A stretch of DNA of 64,000 bases, from assembly GCA_021773095.1 (NCBI GenBank), contig JAJFKR010000026.1, forward strand, positions 62,001-126,000. Direction: 5' to 3'. The stretch comes from Woeseiaceae bacterium. Lineage in GTDB: Bacteria > Pseudomonadota > Gammaproteobacteria > Steroidobacterales > Woeseiaceae. The notes beneath the pieces are model-generated. The model was not told where the DNA came from. It saw nothing but the letters and a program-made list of their open reading frames with translations, and did no database searches. Positions 35,847-44,287 of the stretch are shown piece by piece. A program made the position numbers and the translations under genes. Position 1 is the stretch's first letter, and each line of letters starts with the position of its first letter.

Positions 35847-37100
35847 TCAATTTGTATAGGCATCGGCCGATTGATTATCGCTCTCCGGACGGTTCCGCTC
35901 ATCGCCCGTCCAACGATCCACGAGTACGGCCGCTGAGATCTGGCCCAACACATTGACTATTGAGCGCAGCATATCGGGGATCCGATCAATGCCGAGTATG
36001 ATCGCGAGTCCTGCTACCGGGATTCCGACGGCATCGAGAGCTGGCGCCATAGTGACCACGCCCGACGACGGCACGGGCGCGACGGTTAGTGATACCAGAA
36101 ATGTTGCAAATATTGCAGCCCCAATTGCAGCAAGCGGTATCGGCACATCATACAAGTGCGCCAGGAAGACAATTGCAGTGCCCTGAAACAGTGCGCTCCC
36201 GGGCCGGTACATTGATGCACCGAGCGGCACCAACAGATCCGCAGTCGTCGTCGACACCCCGAGATTTTTTGTGGTCTCCCCAAGTGAGACGGGTATCGCG
36301 GCGGCGGTGCTGGTTGTAGAAGTCGCAACGGACACTGCTCCAAAGGTGCCCTTCAGGTAACGAACAGGCCCGATACCCGCCACGAAATATACGAGCGGTA
36401 GCGTGACAACTGTGAGAAAAAATGCCAGCCCTACGAAGATGCAGATGATAAATACGCCGAGAGACTGCACGAGACCCCAGCCGAGCTGCGCCGTGGCCGG
36501 CGCAGCCAGACCAAATACGCCGACCGGCGCCGTGTACAAGATCCACCAAACGAGTTTTATCAGTGCTTCGCTGATGTCGTCGGCGATGTTGATCAATCGC
36601 TCGCGACGTTCAGCGGACAGAGTCCCGGTGGCGGCGGCAACCAAAGCAGTGAAAACAATCAGTGGCAGCATAGTGCCGTTACTGGCAGCTGCAAACGGGT
36701 TTGCTGGCACCAGTGAGATGAGAAAATCGACAATGCCCTGCAATTCGGCAACATCCATTGCCTCAGTCTGCGGCATGGTGATATCGCTCATGAATTGCAG
36801 CCCAAGTGTCATTGTCGCCATGCCAATGGCGATTGCCGGGATAACTGTGAGCCAGTAATAGGTGATCGTCAGGCCGCCAATACGGCCGAGCTTTCGCGGG
36901 TCGCCGAGCCGCGCAATACTCGTGAAGATAACCGAGACGACCAGTGGAATCACGACCATCTTGATCGCATTCATGAAGACCGTGCCAAACGGCGCAGAGC
37001 CATGCGCAAGCGTGAGCAGCCAATCATTTCCAGTGGCGGCGGCCCCAAGGCCGACCATGAGTCCGAGAATAAGCCCAGCAGCGATCACTAAATGTAGCAT
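35847..37100 (-). CDS. Dicarboxylate/amino acid:cation symporter (DAACS)
   Basis: 417 residues of the DctA/GltP family. The hairpin VATSTTSTAAAIPVSLG corresponds to the serine-rich re-entrant loop, and LGIDRIPDMLRSIVNVLG is the conserved substrate-site helix with D and N. Eight membrane helices are apparent. It imports acidic amino acids or C4-dicarboxylates with protons or sodium. The adjacent racemase and D-aminoacylase suggest glutamate or aspartate, possibly the D form. It converges on the aminotransferase with no terminator visible in the 44-bp gap. Confidence 0.93.
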   Translation of the reverse strand: MLHLVIAAGLILGLMVGLGAAATGNDWLLTLAHGSAPFGTVFMNAIKMVVIPLVVSVIFTSIARLGDPRKLGRIGGLTITYYWLTVIPAIAIGMATMTLGLQFMSDITMPQTEAMDVAELQGIVDFLISLVPANPFAAASNGTMLPLIVFTALVAAATGTLSAERRERLINIADDISEALIKLVWWILYTAPVGVFGLAAPATAQLGWGLVQSLGVFIICIFVGLAFFLTVVTLPLVYFVAGIGPVRYLKGTFGAVSVATSTTSTAAAIPVSLGETTKNLGVSTTTADLLVPLGASMYRPGSALFQGTAIVFLAHLYDVPIPLAAIGAAIFATFLVSLTVAPVPSSGVVTMAPALDAVGIPVAGLAIILGIDRIPDMLRSIVNVLGQISAAVLVDRWTGDERNRPESDNQSADAYTN

Positions 37101-37143
37101 TTATTGGCTCCTTACAAAGTGGATGAAGACCCGACGTGTTGCA

Positions 37144-37926
37144 TTACGATGTGATTGAAGCCTGGTCAAGATAGGATTCTGCAAACTCAGCAATGCACGC
37201 CTCGGACACTGCTGTCCCCGTGACCTTTACAGATATCTTCCAGGGCTGCGTTTGAACAGATTCTTTAAGCAGACCCGAACAGTAGGTACCCGGATCAAGA
37301 AAAATTACCGCTGGAAAAAGAGCCTGCAATTCGACCATCACCATGGGAAAGCAGGTGCATGCAAGCACGGCGATATCGGCATTTTGAATGGCCTGTCTGA
37401 GCTCATTTGTTAGCACGGAATTTCCCCTGCCTTCCCAGGGCTGGAGCCGTGCAATACTTCGTTCCAGTTCAGTGGCAGCAACTGTGTCCACACGAACGCC
37501 CGGTAAGGCGGCACTCAGAATATCGGCATAAACAGACTGGCTCGCAGTAAACGCTGTTCCGATGACCAGCACCTTCCTGTTTGCCAGGCGGCCCGCTTCT
37601 ATCCTCACCATCGCTGCAAAGCAATCCACCATTGATACGATATGCTTCAGTCCGGAAGGTGGCATTTCTGAACTAAACAACTGGTGATACCGAATAGAAA
37701 GTGTATTGCATGCCATAACCAGTGTGTCTGAGTGTTGTTCAGCCAGGCCTAACCATCTATGCACTACATCGGTAATTGCAGCGTCGCTTTTCAGCCCAAG
37801 AGGATTAACCTCGTAGTCCGCCAAAAAAACAGCATCACTCGTGCTGCCGAATTTCAACATTGACTTTATGACTGACAGGCCGCCAATACAGGTATCGGCG
37901 ATGAAGACTGGCCTGGGCTTTGTCAT
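37144..37926 (-). CDS. Aspartate/glutamate racemase family protein (MurI-like)
   Basis: 260 residues. The N-terminal ADTCIGGLSVIKSML matches the D-S-G-x-GG-xSV block of glutamate racemase, with threonine-cysteine in place of serine-glycine. The two catalytic cysteines are in VMACNTLS and LACTCFPMV. The enzyme would interconvert D- and L-glutamate or aspartate, or another acidic or hydrophobic amino acid. The ATG overlaps the D-aminoacylase stop by 4 bp, so the two are coupled. A housekeeping murI role is unlikely given this catabolic setting. Confidence 0.85.
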   Translation of the reverse strand: MTKPRPVFIADTCIGGLSVIKSMLKFGSTSDAVFLADYEVNPLGLKSDAAITDVVHRWLGLAEQHSDTLVMACNTLSIRYHQLFSSEMPPSGLKHIVSMVDCFAAMVRIEAGRLANRKVLVIGTAFTASQSVYADILSAALPGVRVDTVAATELERSIARLQPWEGRGNSVLTNELRQAIQNADIAVLACTCFPMVMVELQALFPAVIFLDPGTYCSGLLKESVQTQPWKISVKVTGTAVSEACIAEFAESYLDQASITS

Positions 37927-39524
37927 GGACTATTTCTTTTGAGCGCTCTCCCCGGAAATTGTCCAGTCCTGGTGCCTTCGTCAATCACCGCTGTACCACC
38001 GACGATCACGTAAGAAAAACCACTGGCGTATTGATGTGGATTTGACCAATCGTCATGATCTGTCACCGTATCCTGATCAAAAACGTTGATGTCCGCAATC
38101 ATGCCTTCCGCCAGTAGACCTCTGTTCTCAAACTTGATGTAACTTGCGGGCAACGCCGTCATCTTATGTATTGCCTGCTCAAGGCTCAAAACGCCCTCTT
38201 CTCTTACGTACTTGCGTAACACTCTTGGAAATGTTCCATAATTTCGTAAATGCGGCAGGTCTTCTTCATAAGCTACCGCCGAACCGTCAGAAGCGATACT
38301 GGTGAAAGGGGCCTGCATGATACGCCTGACATCCTCCTCAACCATCATGAAATAGATAGCGGCACCTTCACCTTCATAAAGAATTTCCATGGCCACTTCA
38401 GCACCATTTTCAATAGTGGGTTCGCGGCCGTTCATTACGGTGACTTCCGCCATGGTTTTTCCCGCGTACTCCGGGTGGGTTGAAAAAGACACCAATGAAA
38501 TACGGGACAGGTCACCGGCCGCCCTGGCGCCATAAAGTTTCTCGATCGTATCGGCTTTTATTCTGGCCCGTGTCTCAGGGTCGTCCAGGCGGGCCTGCAT
38601 ATCCTCACGGCTGCCTGCTCTGGCCCAGGTCGGGAAAACATTGGCCAGCCCGGTGCTTCCTGCTGTGTAGGGGTACTGGTCAATCGATACATCCAGACCT
38701 TCTGCCCTCGCGGCCGCCACCAGCCCCAATGTAATGGTGCTGTCGCCCCACATGGTGTTATCAGCCACCTTGAAGTGAGAAATGTGCACCGGCAAATTTG
38801 CCGTCCGGCCTATTGCGATCGCTTCCTCAATCGCCTCGATTATCAGCTCAAATTCATTTCTTATATGGCTTGCGTAAATGCCACCTTCTTTGGCCGCCAC
38901 CCGGGCGAGTGAAACGACCTCTTCTGTTTCAGAATAGGTTCCAGGCACGTAGATAAGCCCGGTTGATAAACCAAACGCGCCCGCATCCATCGCCGCTTTG
39001 ACAAGCGATTCCATTTGCGTCTGTTCTTCTATTGAGGGCGCGCGGTTGACATTGCCCATGACCTCTCTGCGCACCGCATTGTGACCGATCAGGAGTCCCA
39101 GGTTCAACGCAATTCCGGTATCGTCAATTGATTGGAAATAATCATTGAAGTCAACAGGCGAGGTACCGCAATTGCCGGCCAGGACGGTGGTGACACCCTG
39201 GCGGAGAAAATTTTCAATCCCGGGGTTATCCCTTATGTTTCGGTCTGCATGGGAATGAAGATCTATGAAGCCCGGTGTGACGGTCAAGCCAGTTGCGTCG
39301 ATGACACGAGTGGCATCGGCTCCATTGAGGTCACCTATTTTGACGATCTCGTTATCGATAATTGCGATATCGCCTTCATAAGCAGGCGTACCAGAACCGT
39401 CAACTATGCTTCCACCCCGGATCAATAAGTCATAGGCAGGAGGTACGTTGTTGCACGCAGCCAGTGTGCCCGCCAAGCCTGACAGCGAAATAAATCCCAA
39501 TATCCCTATTCTTCGTATTCTCAT
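37923..39524 (-). CDS. N-acyl-D-amino-acid deacylase (D-aminoacylase), lipoprotein
   Basis: 533 residues. A lipobox (TLAACN) marks a likely periplasmic lipoprotein. Residues LHSHAD provide the first metal ligands, VLAGNCG the cysteine ligand, ASHIRNEFE and HISHFK two histidines, and ASDGSAVAYEED the aspartate and final C-terminal block. These are the D-aminoacylase hallmarks. The enzyme releases D-amino acids from N-acyl forms or D-terminal peptides. Its promoter P2 lies at 39641-39698. The racemase gene follows with overlapping ends. Confidence 0.92.
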   Translation of the reverse strand: MRIRRIGILGFISLSGLAGTLAACNNVPPAYDLLIRGGSIVDGSGTPAYEGDIAIIDNEIVKIGDLNGADATRVIDATGLTVTPGFIDLHSHADRNIRDNPGIENFLRQGVTTVLAGNCGTSPVDFNDYFQSIDDTGIALNLGLLIGHNAVRREVMGNVNRAPSIEEQTQMESLVKAAMDAGAFGLSTGLIYVPGTYSETEEVVSLARVAAKEGGIYASHIRNEFELIIEAIEEAIAIGRTANLPVHISHFKVADNTMWGDSTITLGLVAAARAEGLDVSIDQYPYTAGSTGLANVFPTWARAGSREDMQARLDDPETRARIKADTIEKLYGARAAGDLSRISLVSFSTHPEYAGKTMAEVTVMNGREPTIENGAEVAMEILYEGEGAAIYFMMVEEDVRRIMQAPFTSIASDGSAVAYEEDLPHLRNYGTFPRVLRKYVREEGVLSLEQAIHKMTALPASYIKFENRGLLAEGMIADINVFDQDTVTDHDDWSNPHQYASGFSYVIVGGTAVIDEGTRTGQFPGRALKRNSP

Positions 39525-39640
39525 TTATCAAAACCCTCGGCCCGTCGCGCTGCCGACGCGAAAAAATGCTGTCAACCCAGCAATATTCTTTTTCAATAGG
39601 GGCTATCCACTGATGCCCGGTAACCAGCATAACTCGGATC

Positions 39641-39698
39641 ATTTAATTCGCCTGCTTCAAGAAGGTCAAATACCAAAGTAAGCATGACGTATAACCTA
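39641..39698 (-). promoter_or_regulatory. Promoter P2 of the D-aminoacylase, shared with P1
   Basis: On the minus strand, TAGGTTATACGT (39687-39698), a CTTTGGTA block, TTGACC (39664-39669) and TTAAAT (39641-39646) with a 17-bp spacer. The distance from element to -35 (23 bp start to start in + coordinates) equals that of P1 at the TonB receptor. Transcription would start near 39634, leaving a leader of about 110 bases. The shared upstream element is the natural target of the LysR-type regulator encoded next door, although that is inference. Confidence 0.75.
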
Positions 39699-39753
39699 TA
39701 CGCATAAATTGAACTGCTCTTCGGCCGCCTTTATCAGTGCAGAGCTGTCGATT

Positions 39754-40656
39754 CTAGTTGCACGGTCTCGCCAGGAATGTCTTCGTTGAGGTTTTTAAGT
39801 GCTCGATAAACCGAAGTGCCAAAACGGAAAGAGGTTGGTTTTCTACGTGCATTAGAGAAATGTTGAACTGCAGTCGTGGCCGCAGTTCCCAAACAATAAC
39901 GTCATTGTGTCCGGTTGATTGCGCCGTAATCTTGTCAACTATTGCTACGCCGGCACCATTGGCGACAAGCGCTTTGGCCATCTGGTAGGTTTCAACCTGC
40001 GCGACATTCTTGAATTGAATTTTATCGGCCTCCATACGGCTGGCCAGCAAACTCCCCAGTGGACTGCGGGCATTCATATTGATAAAAGGCATGCCATTGA
40101 GATCTTTAAGGGTCAGGTGATGCTTGTCACCAAAATCCACTGACTTATGGGCCAGCACCACACATTCGGTAATTGCCAGATGCTCAACGCTGATACCCTG
40201 AACCGCCTTTGAGTCAAACACAATGCCAATGTCCACCCGCGATTGCTTCAATGCTCGTACCGCCTGCTGGTAGTACAGGGTTTCGATTTCAAAACAGATT
40301 TGGGGGTGTTGATCCATGTACGAGGCAATCGCAGCCGGCACCAGATCAATGCCAAAAGCGGGCGTCATCGCTATCCGAATCAAACCTGTATTTGAAGAAC
40401 GCAGGTTTTCCGAGATGCGGCGAAGTTCGCTGATATTATCGTAGGCGTCGATGGCATTGCTTATCAGACGCTCCGCTTCCTGGGTCGGTATAACCTTACC
40501 TTTCACCCGATCGAATAATGGGAAACCCAGCTGTTGCTCCGCGTGCGCCAAGACCTTGCTGACTGATGGCTGGGAGACGTTCAGCAATTTGGCTGCACCC
40601 GTGATGGACCCGGCGACATACACAGCATGGAAAACTTCGATATGGCGTAAACGCAC
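39754..40656 (-). CDS. LysR-type transcriptional regulator
   Basis: 300 residues: winged HTH at 1-60 (MRLRHIEVFHAVYVAGSITG, NVSQPSVSKVLAHAEQQLG) and a periplasmic-binding-type effector domain (about 90-295). The start is GTG 40656. It is divergent from the D-amino-acid dehydrogenase and close to P2. It probably senses an amino acid or its derivative and activates the D-amino-acid locus. Which promoters it binds is not shown. Confidence 0.92.
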   Translation of the reverse strand: MRLRHIEVFHAVYVAGSITGAAKLLNVSQPSVSKVLAHAEQQLGFPLFDRVKGKVIPTQEAERLISNAIDAYDNISELRRISENLRSSNTGLIRIAMTPAFGIDLVPAAIASYMDQHPQICFEIETLYYQQAVRALKQSRVDIGIVFDSKAVQGISVEHLAITECVVLAHKSVDFGDKHHLTLKDLNGMPFINMNARSPLGSLLASRMEADKIQFKNVAQVETYQMAKALVANGAGVAIVDKITAQSTGHNDVIVWELRPRLQFNISLMHVENQPLSVLALRFIEHLKTSTKTFLARPCN

Positions 40657-40861
40657 TTTTATCCCGATGAGCGATACATGATCTTGTCGCTTTAGTATAA
40701 CCGCAAGAAATTTTATTGGAGTGGGATATCAACCAGTTTTCCTGCTTTTCATTTCAGCCTCTACATAGACCTACGCTATACCATGCCAAAACATGTTCAT
40801 TGGAGACCCACGGCCACGACTGGATAGAATCTTTTTAGTCAATCTAGACTGGGGGAATTTT
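40657..40861. promoter_or_regulatory. Divergent lysR/dadA promoter region
   Basis: A 205-bp spacer. It holds GTATAACC at 40695-40702, the same 8-mer found in P1 and P2 in the same + strand orientation, 40 bp upstream of the LysR start. No flanking TTGACC-N17-TTAAAT promoter accompanies it. It could be an autoregulatory half-site; the match is short. Confidence 0.35.
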
Positions 40862-42082
40862 ATGCATGTAATGGTTTTGGGTGCTGGTGTCGTCGGCGTT
40901 ACAACTGCATATTATCTGGCCGAACGTGGCCACACCGTGACGGTGGTCGATCGCGCCAGTGATGTGGCAAGCGGCTCCAGCGGCCGCAACGGTGGACAGC
41001 TCTCCTATAGCTTCACCGACGCCATGGCCAGTCCCGCGATGTTGCCGAAATTGTTCCCGATTATATTTGGCGGCAGTACAGCATTTCGGGTGAAACCTCC
41101 ATTAGATGCTTTACCAGCTCGTTGGGGTTGGGCTTTCCTGCGACAGTGCTCATCGCATTCTGCCCGCTCAAACACACTGGCGGTGCTGCAAATGGCACTG
41201 CGTTCATCGGCACTGCTGGCAGAGTTACGATCGCGCGTACAGTTCGAGTTTTCATTCCGCAAGGCAACGAAACTGATGTTGTTGAACAGTCAATCAGAAT
41301 TGAAGGCAAGCGAGGAAGTCTGCGCAGCCAAACGACAACACGGCTGCAAGGTGCGGGTGATAACACTAGCGGAGGCCGAGAAAATTGAACCTGCACTGGC
41401 GCACATTGATAGCCGAAGTATCGCTGCTGTTTACTCAGAAGATGACGAAGTCGGGGATTCTGAGACATTCACGCAGCAACTTCGTCAATGGCTGACCGCC
41501 AACCATGATATCGAGTTTTGTTTCGATACATCGATCGATCGAATCAGAGTCGAAAAACGTAAGCTCTATTCGGTGGAAACGGATGGCAGCACATTCAAGC
41601 CTGATGCCGTTGTAGTCTGCCTGGGTGCCTGGAGTAACCGCTTTCTCAAACCCATCGGCATAAAGGCGAACATCTATCCGATGCGCGGTTATAGCGTGAC
41701 ATTACCGCTTGGAGAAAAACCAAGTTCTGTCAGCATTACCGATCTTGAGAACAAGATGGTATACAGCCGGCTGGGAGACGATATTCGAATAGCAGGATTT
41801 GCTGATATTGTCGGGTTCAGGACAAACGCGGATACAAACAGAGTGCACACGCTGCTAAGTACTGCCCGTAAATTCGCCCCGGAGATCGCAGATTATGATG
41901 CAAATTCCGTCGGCGAGTGGGGTGGTTTCAGGCCAATGACCCCAGATAACCAGCCGTTAGTCGGACCTACCGCAACCGAAGGCGTATACCTCAACACCGG
42001 TCATGGCATGCTCGGCTGGACGTTGGCCTGCGCCACCGGCCATGACCTTGCAAATTCTCTGGAAAAACGGCAGACAGGCTGA
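40862..42082 (+). CDS. D-amino-acid dehydrogenase (DadA-like FAD enzyme)
   Basis: 406 residues from ATG 40862 with a GGGGGA ribosome site. The DAO superfamily FAD motif VLGAGVVGVTTAYYL begins at residue 5, followed by GSSGRNGGQLSYS, the MRGYSVTLPL substrate segment and YLNTGHGMLGWTLA at the C-terminus, as in DadA. It oxidises D-amino acids to keto acids, passing electrons to the quinone pool. It is divergent from the LysR gene and completes the D-amino-acid locus. Confidence 0.93.
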   Translation: MHVMVLGAGVVGVTTAYYLAERGHTVTVVDRASDVASGSSGRNGGQLSYSFTDAMASPAMLPKLFPIIFGGSTAFRVKPPLDALPARWGWAFLRQCSSHSARSNTLAVLQMALRSSALLAELRSRVQFEFSFRKATKLMLLNSQSELKASEEVCAAKRQHGCKVRVITLAEAEKIEPALAHIDSRSIAAVYSEDDEVGDSETFTQQLRQWLTANHDIEFCFDTSIDRIRVEKRKLYSVETDGSTFKPDAVVVCLGAWSNRFLKPIGIKANIYPMRGYSVTLPLGEKPSSVSITDLENKMVYSRLGDDIRIAGFADIVGFRTNADTNRVHTLLSTARKFAPEIADYDANSVGEWGGFRPMTPDNQPLVGPTATEGVYLNTGHGMLGWTLACATGHDLANSLEKRQTG

Positions 42083-42232
42083 TAGCACAGACGCGAGTTA
42101 CTGTAAATTCGATGATTAAAAAGCGATGTATGGCATTCGTGCTGCGCCTACCGACTGCCACTTCCCAAAAATGTGTTCGACAGACTCTGCTTGGTCGTTT
42201 TCGGCGAGTACCGTGTTCGGAGGTCTTAACAT

Positions 42233-43264
42233 CTACAATTCCTCGGAATCCCACTGCCGATTTGTCGATCTCAACGACGTTTCGTATGACATGACGGGTG
42301 AACTTCGATTTAAGAATTCACGAACCTGGGCTACGACCTCCTCCGGTATTTCTTCTACCAGAAAATGCTGATTGTCAGGGTAAATGTGTATATCTTCGTC
42401 CGGAATTCGCAAGTGTTCACTCAGGAACGGAATCTGCTGCGTTGTTAGAACATCGTCCTCGCCACCCCAAAGGATGAGCGTATTACCCCGGTAGTCATCA
42501 AATAACTGGCTGTTGCTTGCCAGGTGTACAAACAGTTCTTCATTCAGTTGCGTGAAAAACGAATACAGCGCCGGGCTGCTGCCTTCCTGCAATGGTTTTA
42601 CGTAGCCGTGGCACTCCGCCTCCGACAGTTGGTATTCGCCCCCCAAACCCAGGTTGCGAAATGACAGGTCCAAAATCGCCGCACTCGTCATTCGATTTGA
42701 GTAGGCCCTGGTGAGCTGTCTGGCCATGAAGCCGGGCTTAATGTCAGGGCTATTAAATCCGTCTTTGCGAACGATCGTGTTCTGGACAATGAGCTCACTG
42801 GCAGACTCCGGTGCAAGACGGAGTAACTCCCAAGCGACCAACCCTCCCATATCGTGCATCATGATCGCGTATTTTTGTGCTCCCAGAGAACTTAGCAGAG
42901 CCTGGATCCGCTGTGCCTGGGCAACGGCACTGTAGATACCGCCGTCGTCCTTCGGTTTCGCGCTACTGCCGTATCCCAGCAAATCCACGCTGATCACCCG
43001 GAAGTCCTGCTGCAACTCCGGCATTATCTTCCGGTACAACCAGGATGAAGTCGGCACGCCGTGTATTAGTAACAAAACCTTTCCATCGCCATGGTCGGTA
43101 TAGGCAATCTCGCCAGCCGGGGTTTTGAACATCTGCTGTTGCGCGCGATGCTCTTCATACGAGCGCGGAGCCAGGTATTGATCACCGAGTACAACGAGCG
43201 ATGGTTTGGAACCCGTCGATGCGCAGCCGGCGAGTACAAGCAAAAGCAGGTAGCGGTAGATCAC
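42233..43264 (-). CDS. Alpha/beta hydrolase with Asp nucleophile (epoxide hydrolase/haloalkane dehalogenase type)
   Basis: 343 residues with a lipobox (VLAGCAS), so probably periplasmic. The oxyanion turn is IHGVPTSS, and the nucleophile elbow reads MMHDMGG, with aspartate where lipases have serine, as in epoxide hydrolases and haloalkane dehalogenases. ILWGGEDDV and NQHFLVEE supply the late acid and histidine. A lipoprotein of this class is unusual. Substrate unknown. It is the only gene between dadA and the cyclophilin gene. Confidence 0.85.
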   Translation of the reverse strand: MIYRYLLLLVLAGCASTGSKPSLVVLGDQYLAPRSYEEHRAQQQMFKTPAGEIAYTDHGDGKVLLLIHGVPTSSWLYRKIMPELQQDFRVISVDLLGYGSSAKPKDDGGIYSAVAQAQRIQALLSSLGAQKYAIMMHDMGGLVAWELLRLAPESASELIVQNTIVRKDGFNSPDIKPGFMARQLTRAYSNRMTSAAILDLSFRNLGLGGEYQLSEAECHGYVKPLQEGSSPALYSFFTQLNEELFVHLASNSQLFDDYRGNTLILWGGEDDVLTTQQIPFLSEHLRIPDEDIHIYPDNQHFLVEEIPEEVVAQVREFLNRSSPVMSYETSLRSTNRQWDSEEL

Positions 43265-43458
43265 AGTCCTCTCAATTGACCGCCAGTTCCCGAAGAAATT
43301 GGCGCCCTTACATTTAGGATGAAATTCATTGGTAATCTCATGGAATTCTCTCTTCCGGAAACAGTCTCAAGTCTAGCAATTTGCTGTCAGCATTAGGCTA
43401 CCTGTGTACAATCGCCGGCTGCGTCATCCCACCATTCAATAATAACTGAGTAAATCCT

Positions 43459-44253
43459 ATGTCTGTTAGACCCAATTCGCTCGTCATTGCGGCGGCGTTT
43501 CTGCTTGCAATTACAGCCGCACTACCAAACAACGCCAATGCGACAATCGTTCGCGTCGACACTGTCCTGGGATCCTTTGATATCAATCTCTACGACAACG
43601 CGACACCGGCTACTGTGGCCAATTTCGTAAATTATGTTCAAACCGGTGCCTACACTGATTCGATTTTCCATCGCTCCGTTGCAGGTTTTATCATGCAAGG
43701 CGGCGGATTTGTGACCGACGTCAATGCACAGGTCACTGCTATTCCTACCAATCCGCCGGTTGTTAACGAGCCGGTCTTTTCGAATATTCGTGGCACGATT
43801 GCCATGGCGAAGCTGGGTGGTGATCCCAATAGTGCGACAAGCCAGTGGTTTATCAATGTCGCGAACAACGCGGGAAATCTCGACGGCCAAAACGGCGGTT
43901 TTACGGTTTTTGGTGAAGTGACTGGTAACGGCATGGCCATTATCGACGCACTTGAAGCGCTGCCGGTATTCGCCTTTGCATCGCCGCTAAACGAGCTGCC
44001 ACTACAAGACTACAGCAGTACCGATTTTGCGAACAACGTCCCGGTCAGCAATGCCAATCTCATTATCGTCAACACAATATCGGTCATTGATTCGACGGTT
44101 GACAGTGCAGGCGCAGCGGGTCTGAACCCGACACCGACTACAGCCGGTGGGACTACCCCTCCTCCCCCTCCGTCGGGCGGCGGCGGCGGTGGCGGCCTGG
44201 GTTTGTTCGCACTTCTTGTGTTGCTTTTGGCGAACCGAAAGCGCCTCTTTTGA
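43459..44253 (+). CDS. Cyclophilin-type peptidylprolyl isomerase with GlyGly-CTERM
   Basis: 264 residues. A signal peptide (to about NNANA) is followed by a cyclophilin domain (about 30-215): SIFHRSVAGFIMQGGGF, GTIAMAKLGGDPNSATSQWF and NGGFTVFGEV. A proline-rich linker leads to a glycine run and a C-terminal hydrophobic helix (LGLFALLVLLLA) ending NRKRLF. That tripartite tail is the GlyGly-CTERM signal, normally processed by rhombosortase in type II secretion-proficient Gammaproteobacteria. The protein is thus probably surface-exposed. Confidence 0.9.
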   Translation: MSVRPNSLVIAAAFLLAITAALPNNANATIVRVDTVLGSFDINLYDNATPATVANFVNYVQTGAYTDSIFHRSVAGFIMQGGGFVTDVNAQVTAIPTNPPVVNEPVFSNIRGTIAMAKLGGDPNSATSQWFINVANNAGNLDGQNGGFTVFGEVTGNGMAIIDALEALPVFAFASPLNELPLQDYSSTDFANNVPVSNANLIIVNTISVIDSTVDSAGAAGLNPTPTTAGGTTPPPPPSGGGGGGGLGLFALLVLLLANRKRLF

Positions 44254-44287
44254 TATAGTTCGCGATTAACCTGCACGGATCTATCCC

